A DNA stretch of 64,000 nucleotides from Gammaproteobacteria bacterium (GTDB lineage: Bacteria > Pseudomonadota > Gammaproteobacteria > Pseudomonadales > Azotimanducaceae): NCBI GenBank assembly GCA_030425195.1, contig JAUIAV010000022.1, positions 1 through 64,000 on the forward strand. The letters run 5' to 3'. The position numbers and the translations under genes are program-made. How positions within the stretch are numbered: position 1 is the first letter of the stretch; each line of letters opens with the position of its first letter. Below the pieces are notes generated by a model. That model worked only from the letters and a program-made list of their open reading frames with translations. It made no database searches and was not told where the DNA came from. Shown here piece after piece: positions 36,253 through 45,040 of this stretch.

Positions 36253-36500
36253 AGGCGCTCCAGGCGCAGACAGCCTGCTTCCCGCGGTCGCAGAACGAGG
36301 GCGTAACCGCGGAAGCGGATCTCCACGGGATCTCCGAGCGGCGCCCGTCGCTCCAGGCGTATGGTGGTCCCCGGGATCAGACCCATCCGGATGAGACGGT
36401 CGCAGTAATCCGAGGCCTCACCGTATTCGCCCACGCGTGCTTCGTCGCCGATTTCGAGATCGGCCAGGCTCAGCGTATTGGAGGCGCTCGTGTCGGTCAT
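36249..36500 (-). CDS. feoA: Ferrous iron transport protein FeoA
   Basis: The 83-residue SH3-like protein has YCDRLIRMGLIPGTTIRLERRAP and a final strand RGYALVLR, the FeoA signature. FeoA is a cytosolic partner needed for FeoB-dependent Fe(II) uptake. It is the first gene of the feoAB operon, and a Fur box lies about 46 bases before its start. No feoC is seen. Confidence 0.95.
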   Translation of the reverse strand: MTDTSASNTLSLADLEIGDEARVGEYGEASDYCDRLIRMGLIPGTTIRLERRAPLGDPVEIRFRGYALVLRPREAGCLRLERL

Positions 36501-36538
36501 CGGCCCTGGACGTCACAAATGTGTCAAATGGCCGTGCA

Positions 36539-36566
36539 TTTAAATAGAAACCATTCTCATTTGCAA
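36539..36566 (-). promoter_or_regulatory. feoAB promoter with Fur box in its spacer
   Basis: On the minus strand TTGCAA (36566-36561) and TTTAAA (36544-36539) are 16 bases apart. The 19 bases 36564-36546 match the Fur consensus at 11 of 19 positions by hand, with two good direct hexamers (GCAAAT, GAGAAT). The operator would therefore sit between the promoter hexamers and block transcription when Fe-Fur binds. The fur gene is the next upstream gene, which supports the reading. Confidence 0.55.
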
Positions 36567-36601
36567 TGGTGGGGCGGGCCCGTTCCCGCAGGCAGGCAGA
36601 G

Positions 36602-37006
36602 TCAGCTGTCTTTCTTTCGGACGTAGAGGACGAGCTCGTGATCGACCAGCTCGTATCCATGCTCGTCGGCGATTTCCTTCTGCAGCGACTCGATCTTCTG
36701 GTTGACGAACTCGATTACCTTGCCCGTATCCACATCCACCATGTGGTCGTGGTGCTCGTCGCTGGCCAGCTCGTAGACGGAATGACCGTCGTCGAAGTTG
36801 TGGCGGGAAACGATACCGGCGGCCTCGAACTGGGTGAGCACGCGATACACGGTGGCGAGCCCTACCGAGTCGTCCGAATCCATCAGGCTTTTGTACACGT
36901 CCTCTGCGCTCAGATGGTGAGGATCCGCGTTTTCCATCACCTCCAGCACTTTCAGGCGCGGCAGCGTGACTTTCAGTCCCGCGCGCTTGATGTCCGATCC
37001 TGGCAT
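36602..37006 (-). CDS. fur: Ferric uptake regulator Fur
   Basis: The 134-residue repressor begins IKRAGLKVTLPRLKVLEVM and has the DNA-reading SVGLATVYRVLTQFEAAGIV, close to Pseudomonas Fur. The metal site HHDHMVDV and the dimerisation part keep His and acidic ligands, but the protein contains no cysteine at all, so the structural CxxC zinc site is missing. The long upstream reading frame is rejected; the Met at 37006 follows a GAGG site. It should repress feoAB and other iron genes. Confidence 0.95.
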   Translation of the reverse strand: MPGSDIKRAGLKVTLPRLKVLEVMENADPHHLSAEDVYKSLMDSDDSVGLATVYRVLTQFEAAGIVSRHNFDDGHSVYELASDEHHDHMVDVDTGKVIEFVNQKIESLQKEIADEHGYELVDHELVLYVRKKDS

Positions 37007-37107
37007 GACTCGTCCTCTCTTACAGCCGGGCAAGTTAGCGGAACTGCGCGCATGGGTCCAGCATCGCCCGGTACAATGCGGGCTGACAGTGGCAGACGCG
37101 CTGAACG

Positions 37108-37881
37108 ATGGCGGATCTGAAGCAGAAGGTGGGACTGGTGATCGGGGCTGATGGGCGTGTCGGCCGCGGGATCGCGGAGGGACTGGCGGAAGCCGGCGCC
37201 ACTCTGTACCTGGTGAACGACGCGGCACCCGAGGTGCTGCAGGCGGCCGCGGCATCGGTGGAGTCGCTTGGCGGACGGGCACTGCCGCTGCCCGCGGACG
37301 CCGTGGACAACCGACCGCTGCTGGAGGTGTTCAGGCGTATCGAAGCCGAATCGGGCCGGCTGGATCTGCTGGTGAACGATGCCGTTACGAATTCTGCACC
37401 CGGGGTCGCGGAAGCGTTCTGGGAACATCCGTTGAGCGTCTGGGACGAACAGTGTGGCGCCGGTCTCAGGGAGTGCTTCGCGGCCGCGGCTCTGGCCGCG
37501 CGTCTCATGGTGCAGCAGGGCAGCGGTCTGATCATCAACCTCTTTGGTGGTGCGCACGCTTCCGTCACCGCCGGTACCTTCGCCGGTGTCCGGGAGGCCG
37601 GTATGGACCGGATGACGGCTGAAATGGCATCGGAGCTTGCCGGTCAGGGTGTGACCGCTCTGTCCCTCGCGGCCGGACGCCTGCGTACCGAGCCGGTGGC
37701 TGCGGACTCCCCGGGAGACCGCGCCCGTGGGCAGGCGCACCGGTCAGCCCGTTTCCTCGGCCGCTGCATTGCCGCGCTCGCCATGGACCCGGACATCGCG
37801 GAGAAGAACGGGGGACGATTCGACATCGAGTCGCTGAGACGGGAATACCGCTTCTCCGAGCTGACAGAGGAACCAACATGA
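37108..37881 (+). CDS. SDR-fold protein with degenerate active site
   Basis: The 257-residue protein has an SDR-like Rossmann start (VIGADGRVGRGIAEGLAEAG) and a weak NNAG equivalent (VNDAVT). Around the usual YxxxK the sequence reads GTFAGVREAGMDRM: neither the catalytic Tyr nor the Lys is present at the expected spacing. It is DHRS1-like overall. It may be catalytically dead or bind a cofactor in a regulatory way. Its stop overlaps the dienelactone hydrolase start as ATGA, so the two are coupled. Confidence 0.8.
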   Translation: MADLKQKVGLVIGADGRVGRGIAEGLAEAGATLYLVNDAAPEVLQAAAASVESLGGRALPLPADAVDNRPLLEVFRRIEAESGRLDLLVNDAVTNSAPGVAEAFWEHPLSVWDEQCGAGLRECFAAAALAARLMVQQGSGLIINLFGGAHASVTAGTFAGVREAGMDRMTAEMASELAGQGVTALSLAAGRLRTEPVAADSPGDRARGQAHRSARFLGRCIAALAMDPDIAEKNGGRFDIESLRREYRFSELTEEPT

Positions 37882-38597
37882 TCGAGAACGAACCGGATAT
37901 CGCCACTTCCGATGGCGCCATGAACACCTTCATAACCCACCCGGAAGAGGCCGGGCCGCATCCGCTGATCGTCTTTCTGATGGACGCACCCGGCAAGCGG
38001 GAAGAGCTGCACGACATGGCGCGGCGTCTGGCCACCGTCGGCTACTATGTCATGCTTCCGAATCTCTACTATCGGCGTGTCCGGGATTTTGTCATGACGC
38101 CGGATTCCCGGGCGGAGATGATGGGGCACATGAACTCTCTCACGAACGCCATGGTCTGCGGGGATGTGCTCGCCTGTATGAATTACGCCGCAGAGGATCC
38201 TGCTGCCCGGGATGGCGCCGTGGGCACCGTCGGCTACTGCATGAGCGGGCCTTTCGCCTTCGCGGCAGCTGCGGCCTTCCCGGACCGGATCCGGGCCTCC
38301 GCTTCCTTTCACGGGGTCCGACTCTTCACGGAAGCACTGGACTCTCCACACCGGCAGGCGGACAGAATCCGGGGTGAGCTCTATTTCGGCTGCGCGGAAA
38401 CCGACGAATGGGCGCCGAAGGAGATGATCGACGGCCTGGACGCCCATCTGGCGGCTCTCGGCAGCAACTATCGGGTGGAGTGGTACCCCGGAACGGAGCA
38501 CGGTTTCGTCTTCCCGAACCGGGCCGGCATGTACCACAAGGCTTCGGCGGAACGGCACTGGGAGCGGCTGTTCGATCTGTTTGCCCGAAACCTCTGA
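37878..38597 (+). CDS. Dienelactone hydrolase family protein
   Basis: The 239-residue alpha/beta hydrolase has a cysteine nucleophile in VGYCMSG, an acid in the ETDEWAP region and the catalytic His of TEHGFVFPNR. This Cys-Asp-His set is that of dienelactone hydrolase, which opens lactone rings in chloroaromatic breakdown. Many family members act on other esters. It is translationally coupled to the degenerate SDR and convergent with the MFS gene. Confidence 0.92.
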   Translation: MIENEPDIATSDGAMNTFITHPEEAGPHPLIVFLMDAPGKREELHDMARRLATVGYYVMLPNLYYRRVRDFVMTPDSRAEMMGHMNSLTNAMVCGDVLACMNYAAEDPAARDGAVGTVGYCMSGPFAFAAAAAFPDRIRASASFHGVRLFTEALDSPHRQADRIRGELYFGCAETDEWAPKEMIDGLDAHLAALGSNYRVEWYPGTEHGFVFPNRAGMYHKASAERHWERLFDLFARNL

Positions 38598-38606
38598 AAC
38601 TGCCGT

Positions 38607-39866
38607 TCAGGTCCGGACTTCCTCCCGGCTTCTCAGAAACGGAATCACGGATAGGGGCAGAATGACCAGCGCAGCGTCCAGGTAGAGGACAGCGGCGTAG
38701 CCGAAGTTCTCGGCTACCTGTCCCTGCCAGTAGTTGGCGATGCTGACCGCCAGATTGCTCATGGCCATGAAGGTGGTGAACATGGTCGCTCCCACGGCCG
38801 GATTCGCCGATCCCATGAAGACGGCCGCGCGGCTTCCGAAAACACAGCCGTAGATCAGCCCATGGATCGCGACCATGGCCACTAGCCGGGAAAAGCCGAT
38901 CCCCGTCAGACCCTGCGCGGAAATCAGCGTGGCCAGAACGAGCGCAGGGACGGCCGTCCCCAGGCAGGCCATGAACAGGATGCGGCGGATGCCGAACCGG
39001 TCGGCCAGAAACCCGCCGATGACGCAGCCTGCCGCACCGCAGACCGTGTTGATGGCCTGAACGGTGGAGATGCCGCCTTCGTCCAGCCCGAAGTCCACGA
39101 GAAGGGTCGAGAGCGTCGCGTAGGCAAGCGCCATGCTGCCGATGGGCAGGATCGAGTACAGGAGGGCGATGAGCGGACCGCGGCCGGATCCCAGGAAACC
39201 GGTTCGGAGCTCGGAGAAAAACCGGACGAGGGTCTCCCGGAAGCGTCCGTCTGCCGGCCTGGCATCCGTGTCCGGATCCGCGACGAACAGAACGATGAAC
39301 AGAAGATTCAGCGCGAGCAGCGCGCACAGGATCACGAGCGTGGCGTTGAAGCCGATCAGACCGAACAGAGCGATGGCCCCGGCCCCGCCGAGAGCGATAC
39401 CGGCGTACTGACCGCCGAACATGAAACCGTTACCGCGGGCGCGTTCTTCCGGGCGCAGGGTGCTCACGGCCAGGGAATCGATGGCCACGTCCTGCGTCGC
39501 CGCGAACAGATTGTTCACCACCACCAGAACGAGCAGGAACCGGAAATTGCTCACCACGTCGAGCAGCAGAATCATGGACAGAGAGGCCACCATCATGGCG
39601 GTGCAGAACACGATCCAGGCCTTGCGGCCGCCGAGCGCGTTGAAACGGAAGAGATCGATCATGGGCGCCCAGGCCCATTTGAACGACCAGGGAATGAAGA
39701 GCAGGGCGACCAGGAGGCCGATATCGTCCAGTGCCACCTGCTGCGTGCGCAGATAAGCGACGATGGCCGCACTGGTGAAGCCGTAGGGGATGCCTTCGGA
39801 GACGTACATCAGGCAGAAGGCAGTGAGGCGCCCCCTGGGGGTTGCGAGCAGGTTTCTGAAGGCCAA
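38607..39866 (-). CDS. MFS transporter, AmpG/SLC33-like
   Basis: The 419-residue transporter has 12 predicted membrane segments. YVSEGIPYGF near residue 21, WAPMIDLF and AATQDVAIDSLAV in helix 4 recall the AmpG and acetyl-CoA-transporter branch of the major facilitator superfamily. AmpG imports muropeptides; here the substrate is not known. The start lies 44 bases after the stop of the Ldh gene on the same strand, so the two may be co-transcribed. Confidence 0.87.
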   Translation of the reverse strand: MAFRNLLATPRGRLTAFCLMYVSEGIPYGFTSAAIVAYLRTQQVALDDIGLLVALLFIPWSFKWAWAPMIDLFRFNALGGRKAWIVFCTAMMVASLSMILLLDVVSNFRFLLVLVVVNNLFAATQDVAIDSLAVSTLRPEERARGNGFMFGGQYAGIALGGAGAIALFGLIGFNATLVILCALLALNLLFIVLFVADPDTDARPADGRFRETLVRFFSELRTGFLGSGRGPLIALLYSILPIGSMALAYATLSTLLVDFGLDEGGISTVQAINTVCGAAGCVIGGFLADRFGIRRILFMACLGTAVPALVLATLISAQGLTGIGFSRLVAMVAIHGLIYGCVFGSRAAVFMGSANPAVGATMFTTFMAMSNLAVSIANYWQGQVAENFGYAAVLYLDAALVILPLSVIPFLRSREEVRT

Positions 39867-39910
39867 TCAGGGGGCTCTTTCTGCCGGCCGGGCACGGTAC
39901 CCGATGAAAC

Positions 39911-40975
39911 TCATGCGCCCAGCGCCGCGATCTCCGCATCGCTCACTCCGGCCACCTCCGCGGCCTTGAGGATGCCTTTCCAGCTGTTCTCGTCGATGGG
40001 AATCCCGTCCCGGCTGCGCTCTTCCAGTGATTCCCGCTCCGGGTCGCCGGGAACGCGGACCCGGTCCACGCCCTCCGCCGGCGTGGTGCTGTGCAGGTAG
40101 TCCACCATGGCCGTCACTTCCTGCTGAAATCCTTCGAGCGAGCCGAACGCAGCCGGGTCCAGAACCAGCATGAGCATGTGGTTGACGATGGTGTTCTCGC
40201 GCGGTCTGTCCGGCTGGGCCGTCCACTCGCCCGCCAGACCACCACCCAGCAGCTCGCACATGACGGCCAGGCCGTAGCCCTTGTGGGCTCCGAAGGGGCC
40301 CAGGGATCCGAAAGGCTCTTCGAACATCACCTTCGGGTCGTTGGTCGGCTTGCCCGCATGATCGATCAGCGCGCCGTCCGGAACCTCGACCTCCTTCATG
40401 TAGGCCACACGGACCTTACCCTGGGCGATGGCGCTGGTCGCCATGTCGAGGACGACGGGCGGGCCGTCCGTTCTCGGAACCACGCAGCAGAAGGGGTTGG
40501 TGGACATCCGGCGTTCGCGGCCGGCGAAAGGTGAGACCAGCGGGCCGTGACCCACCACGTTCACGAAGTGGATCGAAACCATGCCGGCTTCGGCGCACTG
40601 TTCGCCGTAGCTGCCGATGCGACCGAGGTGGTGACAGTTACGCACGCCCATGCAGACCATCCCGGTTTCCCTGGCGCGTTCGATCGCCATCTCGGTGGCC
40701 TGTGATCCCACCACCTGACCGAAGCCGAACCTGCCGTCCACCAGCATGACGGCGCCCCGGTCCCTGACGAGCTCGGCCTCTGCCTCCACGTCCAGATGCC
40801 CGGCGCGGATGTTGCCCACGTAAGCCGGCACCATGCCGACGCCGTGCGAGTCGTGTCCCTTGAGGTTGGCCGCCACCAGATGGCGGGCCACCTTCGCGGC
40901 CTTGTCGTCCGCGGCACCGACGCTTGTGAAAATTCTGCGTACGAAATCCGTCAGTCTGGTCTGATCGATGAGCAT
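39911..40975 (-). CDS. Ldh family (malate/L-lactate/ureidoglycolate) dehydrogenase
   Basis: The 354-residue protein has GHDSHGVGMVPAYV near residue 54, with the catalytic His, then GFGQVVG, VRNCHHLGRIGSYGEQ and AHKGYGLAVMCELL. This NAD(P)-dependent family does not have a classical Rossmann fold and oxidises 2-hydroxyacids such as malate, lactate or ureidoglycolate. It is divergent from the SMP-30 gene and upstream of the MFS gene. Confidence 0.92.
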   Translation of the reverse strand: MLIDQTRLTDFVRRIFTSVGAADDKAAKVARHLVAANLKGHDSHGVGMVPAYVGNIRAGHLDVEAEAELVRDRGAVMLVDGRFGFGQVVGSQATEMAIERARETGMVCMGVRNCHHLGRIGSYGEQCAEAGMVSIHFVNVVGHGPLVSPFAGRERRMSTNPFCCVVPRTDGPPVVLDMATSAIAQGKVRVAYMKEVEVPDGALIDHAGKPTNDPKVMFEEPFGSLGPFGAHKGYGLAVMCELLGGGLAGEWTAQPDRPRENTIVNHMLMLVLDPAAFGSLEGFQQEVTAMVDYLHSTTPAEGVDRVRVPGDPERESLEERSRDGIPIDENSWKGILKAAEVAGVSDAEIAALGA

Positions 40976-41057
40976 TCAGTCACCCTCCCGCCGTTAGTGT
41001 TGCCTCAGGGTGCGGCCTGTGACAAGGTCTTTCGTCCCCGGGGGAGGGAGCGGAATC

Positions 41058-41933
41058 TTGTCTGAAGATGTGCAACCGGAGTTGCTCGTGCGCGGATACG
41101 GGCTGGTGGAAGGGCCGGTCTGGGATCCTGAGCGGGGCCTGATATTCAGCGATGTGCTCGGAGGCGGCGTCTTCTGCCTCGGTCCGGATGGGGAGGCGAC
41201 CGTGCTGTTCGAGCACCGCAGAGGCATCGGCGGGATCGCGCTGCATGCTTCGGGCGGGCTCGTGGTCAGCGGCCGCAACGTCTCCTTCAAACCCTTCGAT
41301 GGCGGTCCGACCCGGCTGCTCCTCGACCGGAATCCCGATGCAGGCAACGTCGGCTACAACGATCTGACCACCGATGATCTCGGCCGCATCTATGTCGGAT
41401 CCCTGGGCAACAGTCCCGTGTTCGAAGACGATCGGGCACCGGCCGCGGGCGATCTGTATCTGATAGAACTGGACGGCACCGCCCGCCAGGTGGCGGCGGA
41501 CGTCCGCCTCACCAACGGGCTGGGATTTTCACCCGACGGGCGTACGCTCTATCACTCGGACAGTCTGCGCCGGACGGTCTTCTGCTATGCGGTGGCGGAA
41601 GACGGCAGCCTCGGCGGGAAGCGACCCTTCCATACCCACGAGCAGGGCGTGCCGGATGGTCTTGCGGTGGCCGGGGACGGCTCCGTCTGGGTGGCGCTCG
41701 CCGGCGGCGGCCATGGCGTGGACGTCATCGGTCCGGACGGCGGTCTGAAGGACCACATCCGGATTCCGGATCCCATGTGCACGAGTGTCTGCTTCGGCGG
41801 GCCGGATCTCAGAGACCTCTACATCGTGTCCGGATCCGACGATGCCCCGAATGACCGGTACGGTGCCGTCTACCGGTACCGGACCGAGGTGGCCGGTGTG
41901 CCGGTTGCAGCCTGCCGCGTAGCCCTGGATTGA
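41058..41933 (+). CDS. SMP-30/gluconolactonase family protein
   Basis: The 291-residue beta-propeller protein has the metal Glu in VEGPVWDP, the Asn/Asp metal ligands in YNDLTTDDLGRIYVG and TNGLGFSPDGRTLYHSDS. The family hydrolyses sugar lactones and related esters with a divalent metal. TTG at 41058 is preferred because a GGGAGGGAG site lies eight bases upstream; GTG at 41010 would add 16 unconserved residues. The crotonase gene follows within 20 bases. Confidence 0.88.
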   Translation: MSEDVQPELLVRGYGLVEGPVWDPERGLIFSDVLGGGVFCLGPDGEATVLFEHRRGIGGIALHASGGLVVSGRNVSFKPFDGGPTRLLLDRNPDAGNVGYNDLTTDDLGRIYVGSLGNSPVFEDDRAPAAGDLYLIELDGTARQVAADVRLTNGLGFSPDGRTLYHSDSLRRTVFCYAVAEDGSLGGKRPFHTHEQGVPDGLAVAGDGSVWVALAGGGHGVDVIGPDGGLKDHIRIPDPMCTSVCFGGPDLRDLYIVSGSDDAPNDRYGAVYRYRTEVAGVPVAACRVALD

Positions 41934-41951
41934 ATGACTGGAGGACGGAAG

Positions 41952-42779
41952 ATGGCAAAACAGGACATAGATACCGGAACGGAAGACATCCTCGCCCATG
42001 AGGAGGACGGTGTGGTGGTGATCACGCTGAACCGGCCCGAGGCCCGCAATGCCATGTCGGGTGAGATGAACGCGGGGCTCGAGCAGACGCTCGACTATGC
42101 GGAGCGGAGCGCGGATGTGCGGGCGATCGTGATCACCGGCTCGGGCGGCGCGTTCTGCGCGGGCGGCGACGTCAAGGGCATGGCAGCGGGCGGCGGTGGC
42201 GGCAGAGGTCCGACCCTGGATGAGCGCATCCACGCTCAAAGGCTCAATCAGCGGCACACGGCCGGGCGGATGTACCTGATGCCGAAACCGGTGATCGCCA
42301 GTCTGCCGGGTCCGGCGGCGGGTGCCGGCATGTCTCTGGCCCTGTCTGCGGACCTCAGGATCATGGCGGATACCGCTTTCATCACCAGTGCTTTCGCCAA
42401 GGTCGGTTTCAGCGGCGATTACGGCGGTACCTTCTTTCTGTCCCACCTGGTGGGCAGCGGCAAGGCAAAGGAAATCTATTTCCTGTCAGACCGGGTCGAT
42501 GCGGCGGAGTGTCTGCGTCTCGGCATTGCCAACCAGGTGGTTCCAGCCGCCGAGCTCGAGGAGGCCACGATGGCGCTGGCCCGGCGTCTGGTGGCCGGGC
42601 CGCCCGTGGCCTACCGCTACATGAAAGAGAACTTCAATCGGGCGGCCATGGGCGCCGATGTGCTGGAATGCCTGGATCTGGAGGCCACGCACCATGTGCA
42701 TACGGGCCTCACGGAAGATCACCGGGATGCGGCCCGGGCTTTCGTGGAGAAACGTGCGCCCGTCTTCAACGGACGCTGA
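41952..42779 (+). CDS. Enoyl-CoA hydratase/isomerase family protein
   Basis: The 275-residue crotonase has NRPEARNAMS, the oxyanion hole GGAFCAGGDVKGM and AGAGMSLALSADLRI. In place of the second hydratase Glu it has Asp in GFSGDYGGTFFL, the position used by PaaG-type isomerases, so isomerisation may be more likely than hydration. ATG at 41952 follows GGAGG; an ATG at 41934 is also possible. Its 3' end overlaps the convergent cysteine synthase gene by 61 bases. Confidence 0.92.
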   Translation: MAKQDIDTGTEDILAHEEDGVVVITLNRPEARNAMSGEMNAGLEQTLDYAERSADVRAIVITGSGGAFCAGGDVKGMAAGGGGGRGPTLDERIHAQRLNQRHTAGRMYLMPKPVIASLPGPAAGAGMSLALSADLRIMADTAFITSAFAKVGFSGDYGGTFFLSHLVGSGKAKEIYFLSDRVDAAECLRLGIANQVVPAAELEEATMALARRLVAGPPVAYRYMKENFNRAAMGADVLECLDLEATHHVHTGLTEDHRDAARAFVEKRAPVFNGR

Positions 42780-43774
42780 GGTTTCCAGGGCCGCAGGCCT
42801 TTCTCCGCCAGAAACGCTTCGTTGAACAGGCGTGACTGGTACTTGTGTCCGGAGTCGCACAGGACGGTCACGATCCGGTGACCGGGCCCCAGCCGTTTCG
42901 CCGTTTCCACCGCGGCGCAGAGGTTGATCCCGGTGCTCGAACCGAAGAACCAGCCTTCGGTGAGCAGTTCCTGGTAGACCATGGTCACCATGTCCTGATC
43001 CGTGATCTGAACTGAATCGTCTATTTCGGTGCCGGCCAGATTGTCCGTGACCCGGCTGTTGCCGATACCTTCGGTGATCGACGGACCCTTGCTCATGGAT
43101 GCCTCGCCGGTGGTGACCCAGCTGTGCAGGGCGCTGCCCATGGGGTCTGCCAGCACGATCTGGACGTCCCGGCGCTGTTCCTTCAGGAAGCGGCTGACCC
43201 CCGCCAGGGTACCGCCGGTACCGGTGGCGGCGACGAATGCATCCACCTTGCCCTCCGTCTGCCGCCAGATTTCCGGTCCGGTGGATTCGTAATGGGCGAG
43301 ACGGTTGGCCGTGTTGTCGAACTGGTTGGCCCAGACGGCGCCGGGCAGTGACGCGGCGAAGCGGCCTGCCTGCTTCTGGTAGTTCATCTCGTCCCGGTAG
43401 GGGACGGCGGGCACTTCGCGGACCTCGGCCCCCAGCGTGCGCAGGATGGCGACCTTTTCCGGCGACTGGGTGTCCGGCATGTAGATGATGCAGTCGTAGC
43501 CGCGGGCATTGCAGACGTGGGCGATACCGATGCCGGTATTGCCCGCGGTGCCTTCGACCACGGTTCCACCCGGAGCGAGCGCACCGCTTTTCTCATGCTC
43601 CCGGATCATCCACAGGGCGGCGCGGTCCTTTACCGAGCCGCCCGGATTCAGGAACTCCGCCTTGCCGAGGATGTCGCATCCCGTGAGCTCGGACAGCCGT
43701 GACAGCCGGATCAACGGCGTGTTGCCGATGCCGCTCTCGAAGCTGGTGATGATGCCGTCAGTCTTTTCAGTCAT
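42719..43774 (-). CDS. Cysteine synthase family PLP enzyme
   Basis: The 351-residue PLP-dependent lyase has the cofactor lysine K49 in PGGSVKDRAA, the substrate loop EGTAGNTGIG and a phosphate-binding segment GTGGTLAGV. O-acetylserine sulfhydrylase (CysK/CysM) is the likely activity; cystathionine beta-synthase is related. It is longer than typical CysK by about 30 residues. The last 20 codons are read antisense to the end of the crotonase gene. Confidence 0.9.
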   Translation of the reverse strand: MTEKTDGIITSFESGIGNTPLIRLSRLSELTGCDILGKAEFLNPGGSVKDRAALWMIREHEKSGALAPGGTVVEGTAGNTGIGIAHVCNARGYDCIIYMPDTQSPEKVAILRTLGAEVREVPAVPYRDEMNYQKQAGRFAASLPGAVWANQFDNTANRLAHYESTGPEIWRQTEGKVDAFVAATGTGGTLAGVSRFLKEQRRDVQIVLADPMGSALHSWVTTGEASMSKGPSITEGIGNSRVTDNLAGTEIDDSVQITDQDMVTMVYQELLTEGWFFGSSTGINLCAAVETAKRLGPGHRIVTVLCDSGHKYQSRLFNEAFLAEKGLRPWKPQRPLKTGARFSTKARAASR

Positions 43775-43888
43775 GCGGGAATTCTAGCGGTCGGATCTCG
43801 TCCCGGTATAGCGTGCGCAGGGAATGATCTGGAATATTCATAGGCTTGCCAGGCATACTCATCGGAAGCCCCCGCACCCGGAGCACCC

Positions 43889-45040
43889 ATGAACAACCAT
43901 CCGATCGCCGGCCCGCAGGCCCTGAACCTGAACGAGGAAAAAGTCGAAAGGCTGCTTGCGCGTGTCCGACAGGAAGTGGATGAAGGGCTCCTCCCGGCCG
44001 TTCAGGTGGCGGTGGCGAAGGACGGGCGGCTCGCTCTGTTCGAAACCTACGGGGATGCGACCGGGGAGAGCCTGTTCTGCCTGTTCTCCGCCACCAAGGC
44101 CATCACCTCGTCGGCCATCTGGATTCTGCTCCAGGAAGACCGGCTCGCACTCGACGAGCGGGTGGTGGACATCATCCCCGCCTTCGGCTCGAACGGAAAG
44201 GACGTGGTCACCGTGGAGCAGCTGCTGACGCACACGGCAGGTTTTCCGGATGCGCCGTTCAGATCCCTCGACTGGCTGGACCCGGGACGCCGCTATGAGC
44301 GTTTCGATCAGTGGCGGCTGGCCTGGGAGCCCGGCAGCCGTTACGTCTATCACCCCACGTCCACCATGTGGGTGCTCGCCGAGATCCTCGAGCGGCGGGG
44401 CGGACTGGCGTTTCAGCAGTTCATCCGCGACCGGATCTGCGTACCGCTCGGTCTGACCGATCTGTACGTTGGGCTGCCCGCGGACCAGAATCACCGGGTC
44501 GTGCCCTGCAGTCATGCCGGCGAACCGCTCACCGATGCGGACTACGAAGCCATGGGGGTCCCCAGGCCGCCGGTGACCGAGGTCACGGAAGAGGCCATCC
44601 TCAGTTTCAACGACCCCGACATCCGGGCGGTGGGCGTGCCGGGCGGGGGTGGCATCACCAATGCAGCCGAGCTTGCGCTCTATTATCAGGCGCTGCTTTC
44701 CGGCGGCGGGAACGGTGCGGAAATCTGGCTGCCCGGGACCCTGGCGGACGCCCGTCGCGTCCGAACCGGCGAGATGGTCGATCCGGTCTTCGGCAAGCCG
44801 GTGAGCCGCGGCCTCGGCATCGTCATTGCCGGCGATGAAACACGCAACTACCGGGGATTCGGTCATGGCAACTCGCCGCTTGCCTTCGGTCACAATGGCG
44901 CCGGCGGGCAGCTCGCGTGGGTAGATCCGGCCAGCGGCATCTCGCTGGCCTACCTGACCTCGGCGCACGACCGGAACGAGGTCCGGCAGGGCCGCCGCGG
45001 TGTTTCCATCGGCAACCGGGCCGCGGATCTGACGGATTGA
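43889..45040 (+). CDS. Serine hydrolase, beta-lactamase/EstB family
   Basis: The 383-residue class C-type serine hydrolase has SATK at residues 67-70, YHPTSTMWV as the Tyr motif and FGHNGAGGQ as a replacement of KTG. It lacks a signal peptide. Similar proteins act as esterases or lactonases. Its stop overlaps the TTG start of apbE by four bases. It is divergent from the cysteine synthase gene across about 114 bases. Confidence 0.9.
   Translation: MNNHPIAGPQALNLNEEKVERLLARVRQEVDEGLLPAVQVAVAKDGRLALFETYGDATGESLFCLFSATKAITSSAIWILLQEDRLALDERVVDIIPAFGSNGKDVVTVEQLLTHTAGFPDAPFRSLDWLDPGRRYERFDQWRLAWEPGSRYVYHPTSTMWVLAEILERRGGLAFQQFIRDRICVPLGLTDLYVGLPADQNHRVVPCSHAGEPLTDADYEAMGVPRPPVTEVTEEAILSFNDPDIRAVGVPGGGGITNAAELALYYQALLSGGGNGAEIWLPGTLADARRVRTGEMVDPVFGKPVSRGLGIVIAGDETRNYRGFGHGNSPLAFGHNGAGGQLAWVDPASGISLAYLTSAHDRNEVRQGRRGVSIGNRAADLTD

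Noticed and set aside
37007-37282. 92-residue N-terminal extension of Fur
   Set aside because: Pro/Arg/Ser-rich shadow sequence overlapping the divergent SDR-like gene; normal Fur length is obtained from 37006.
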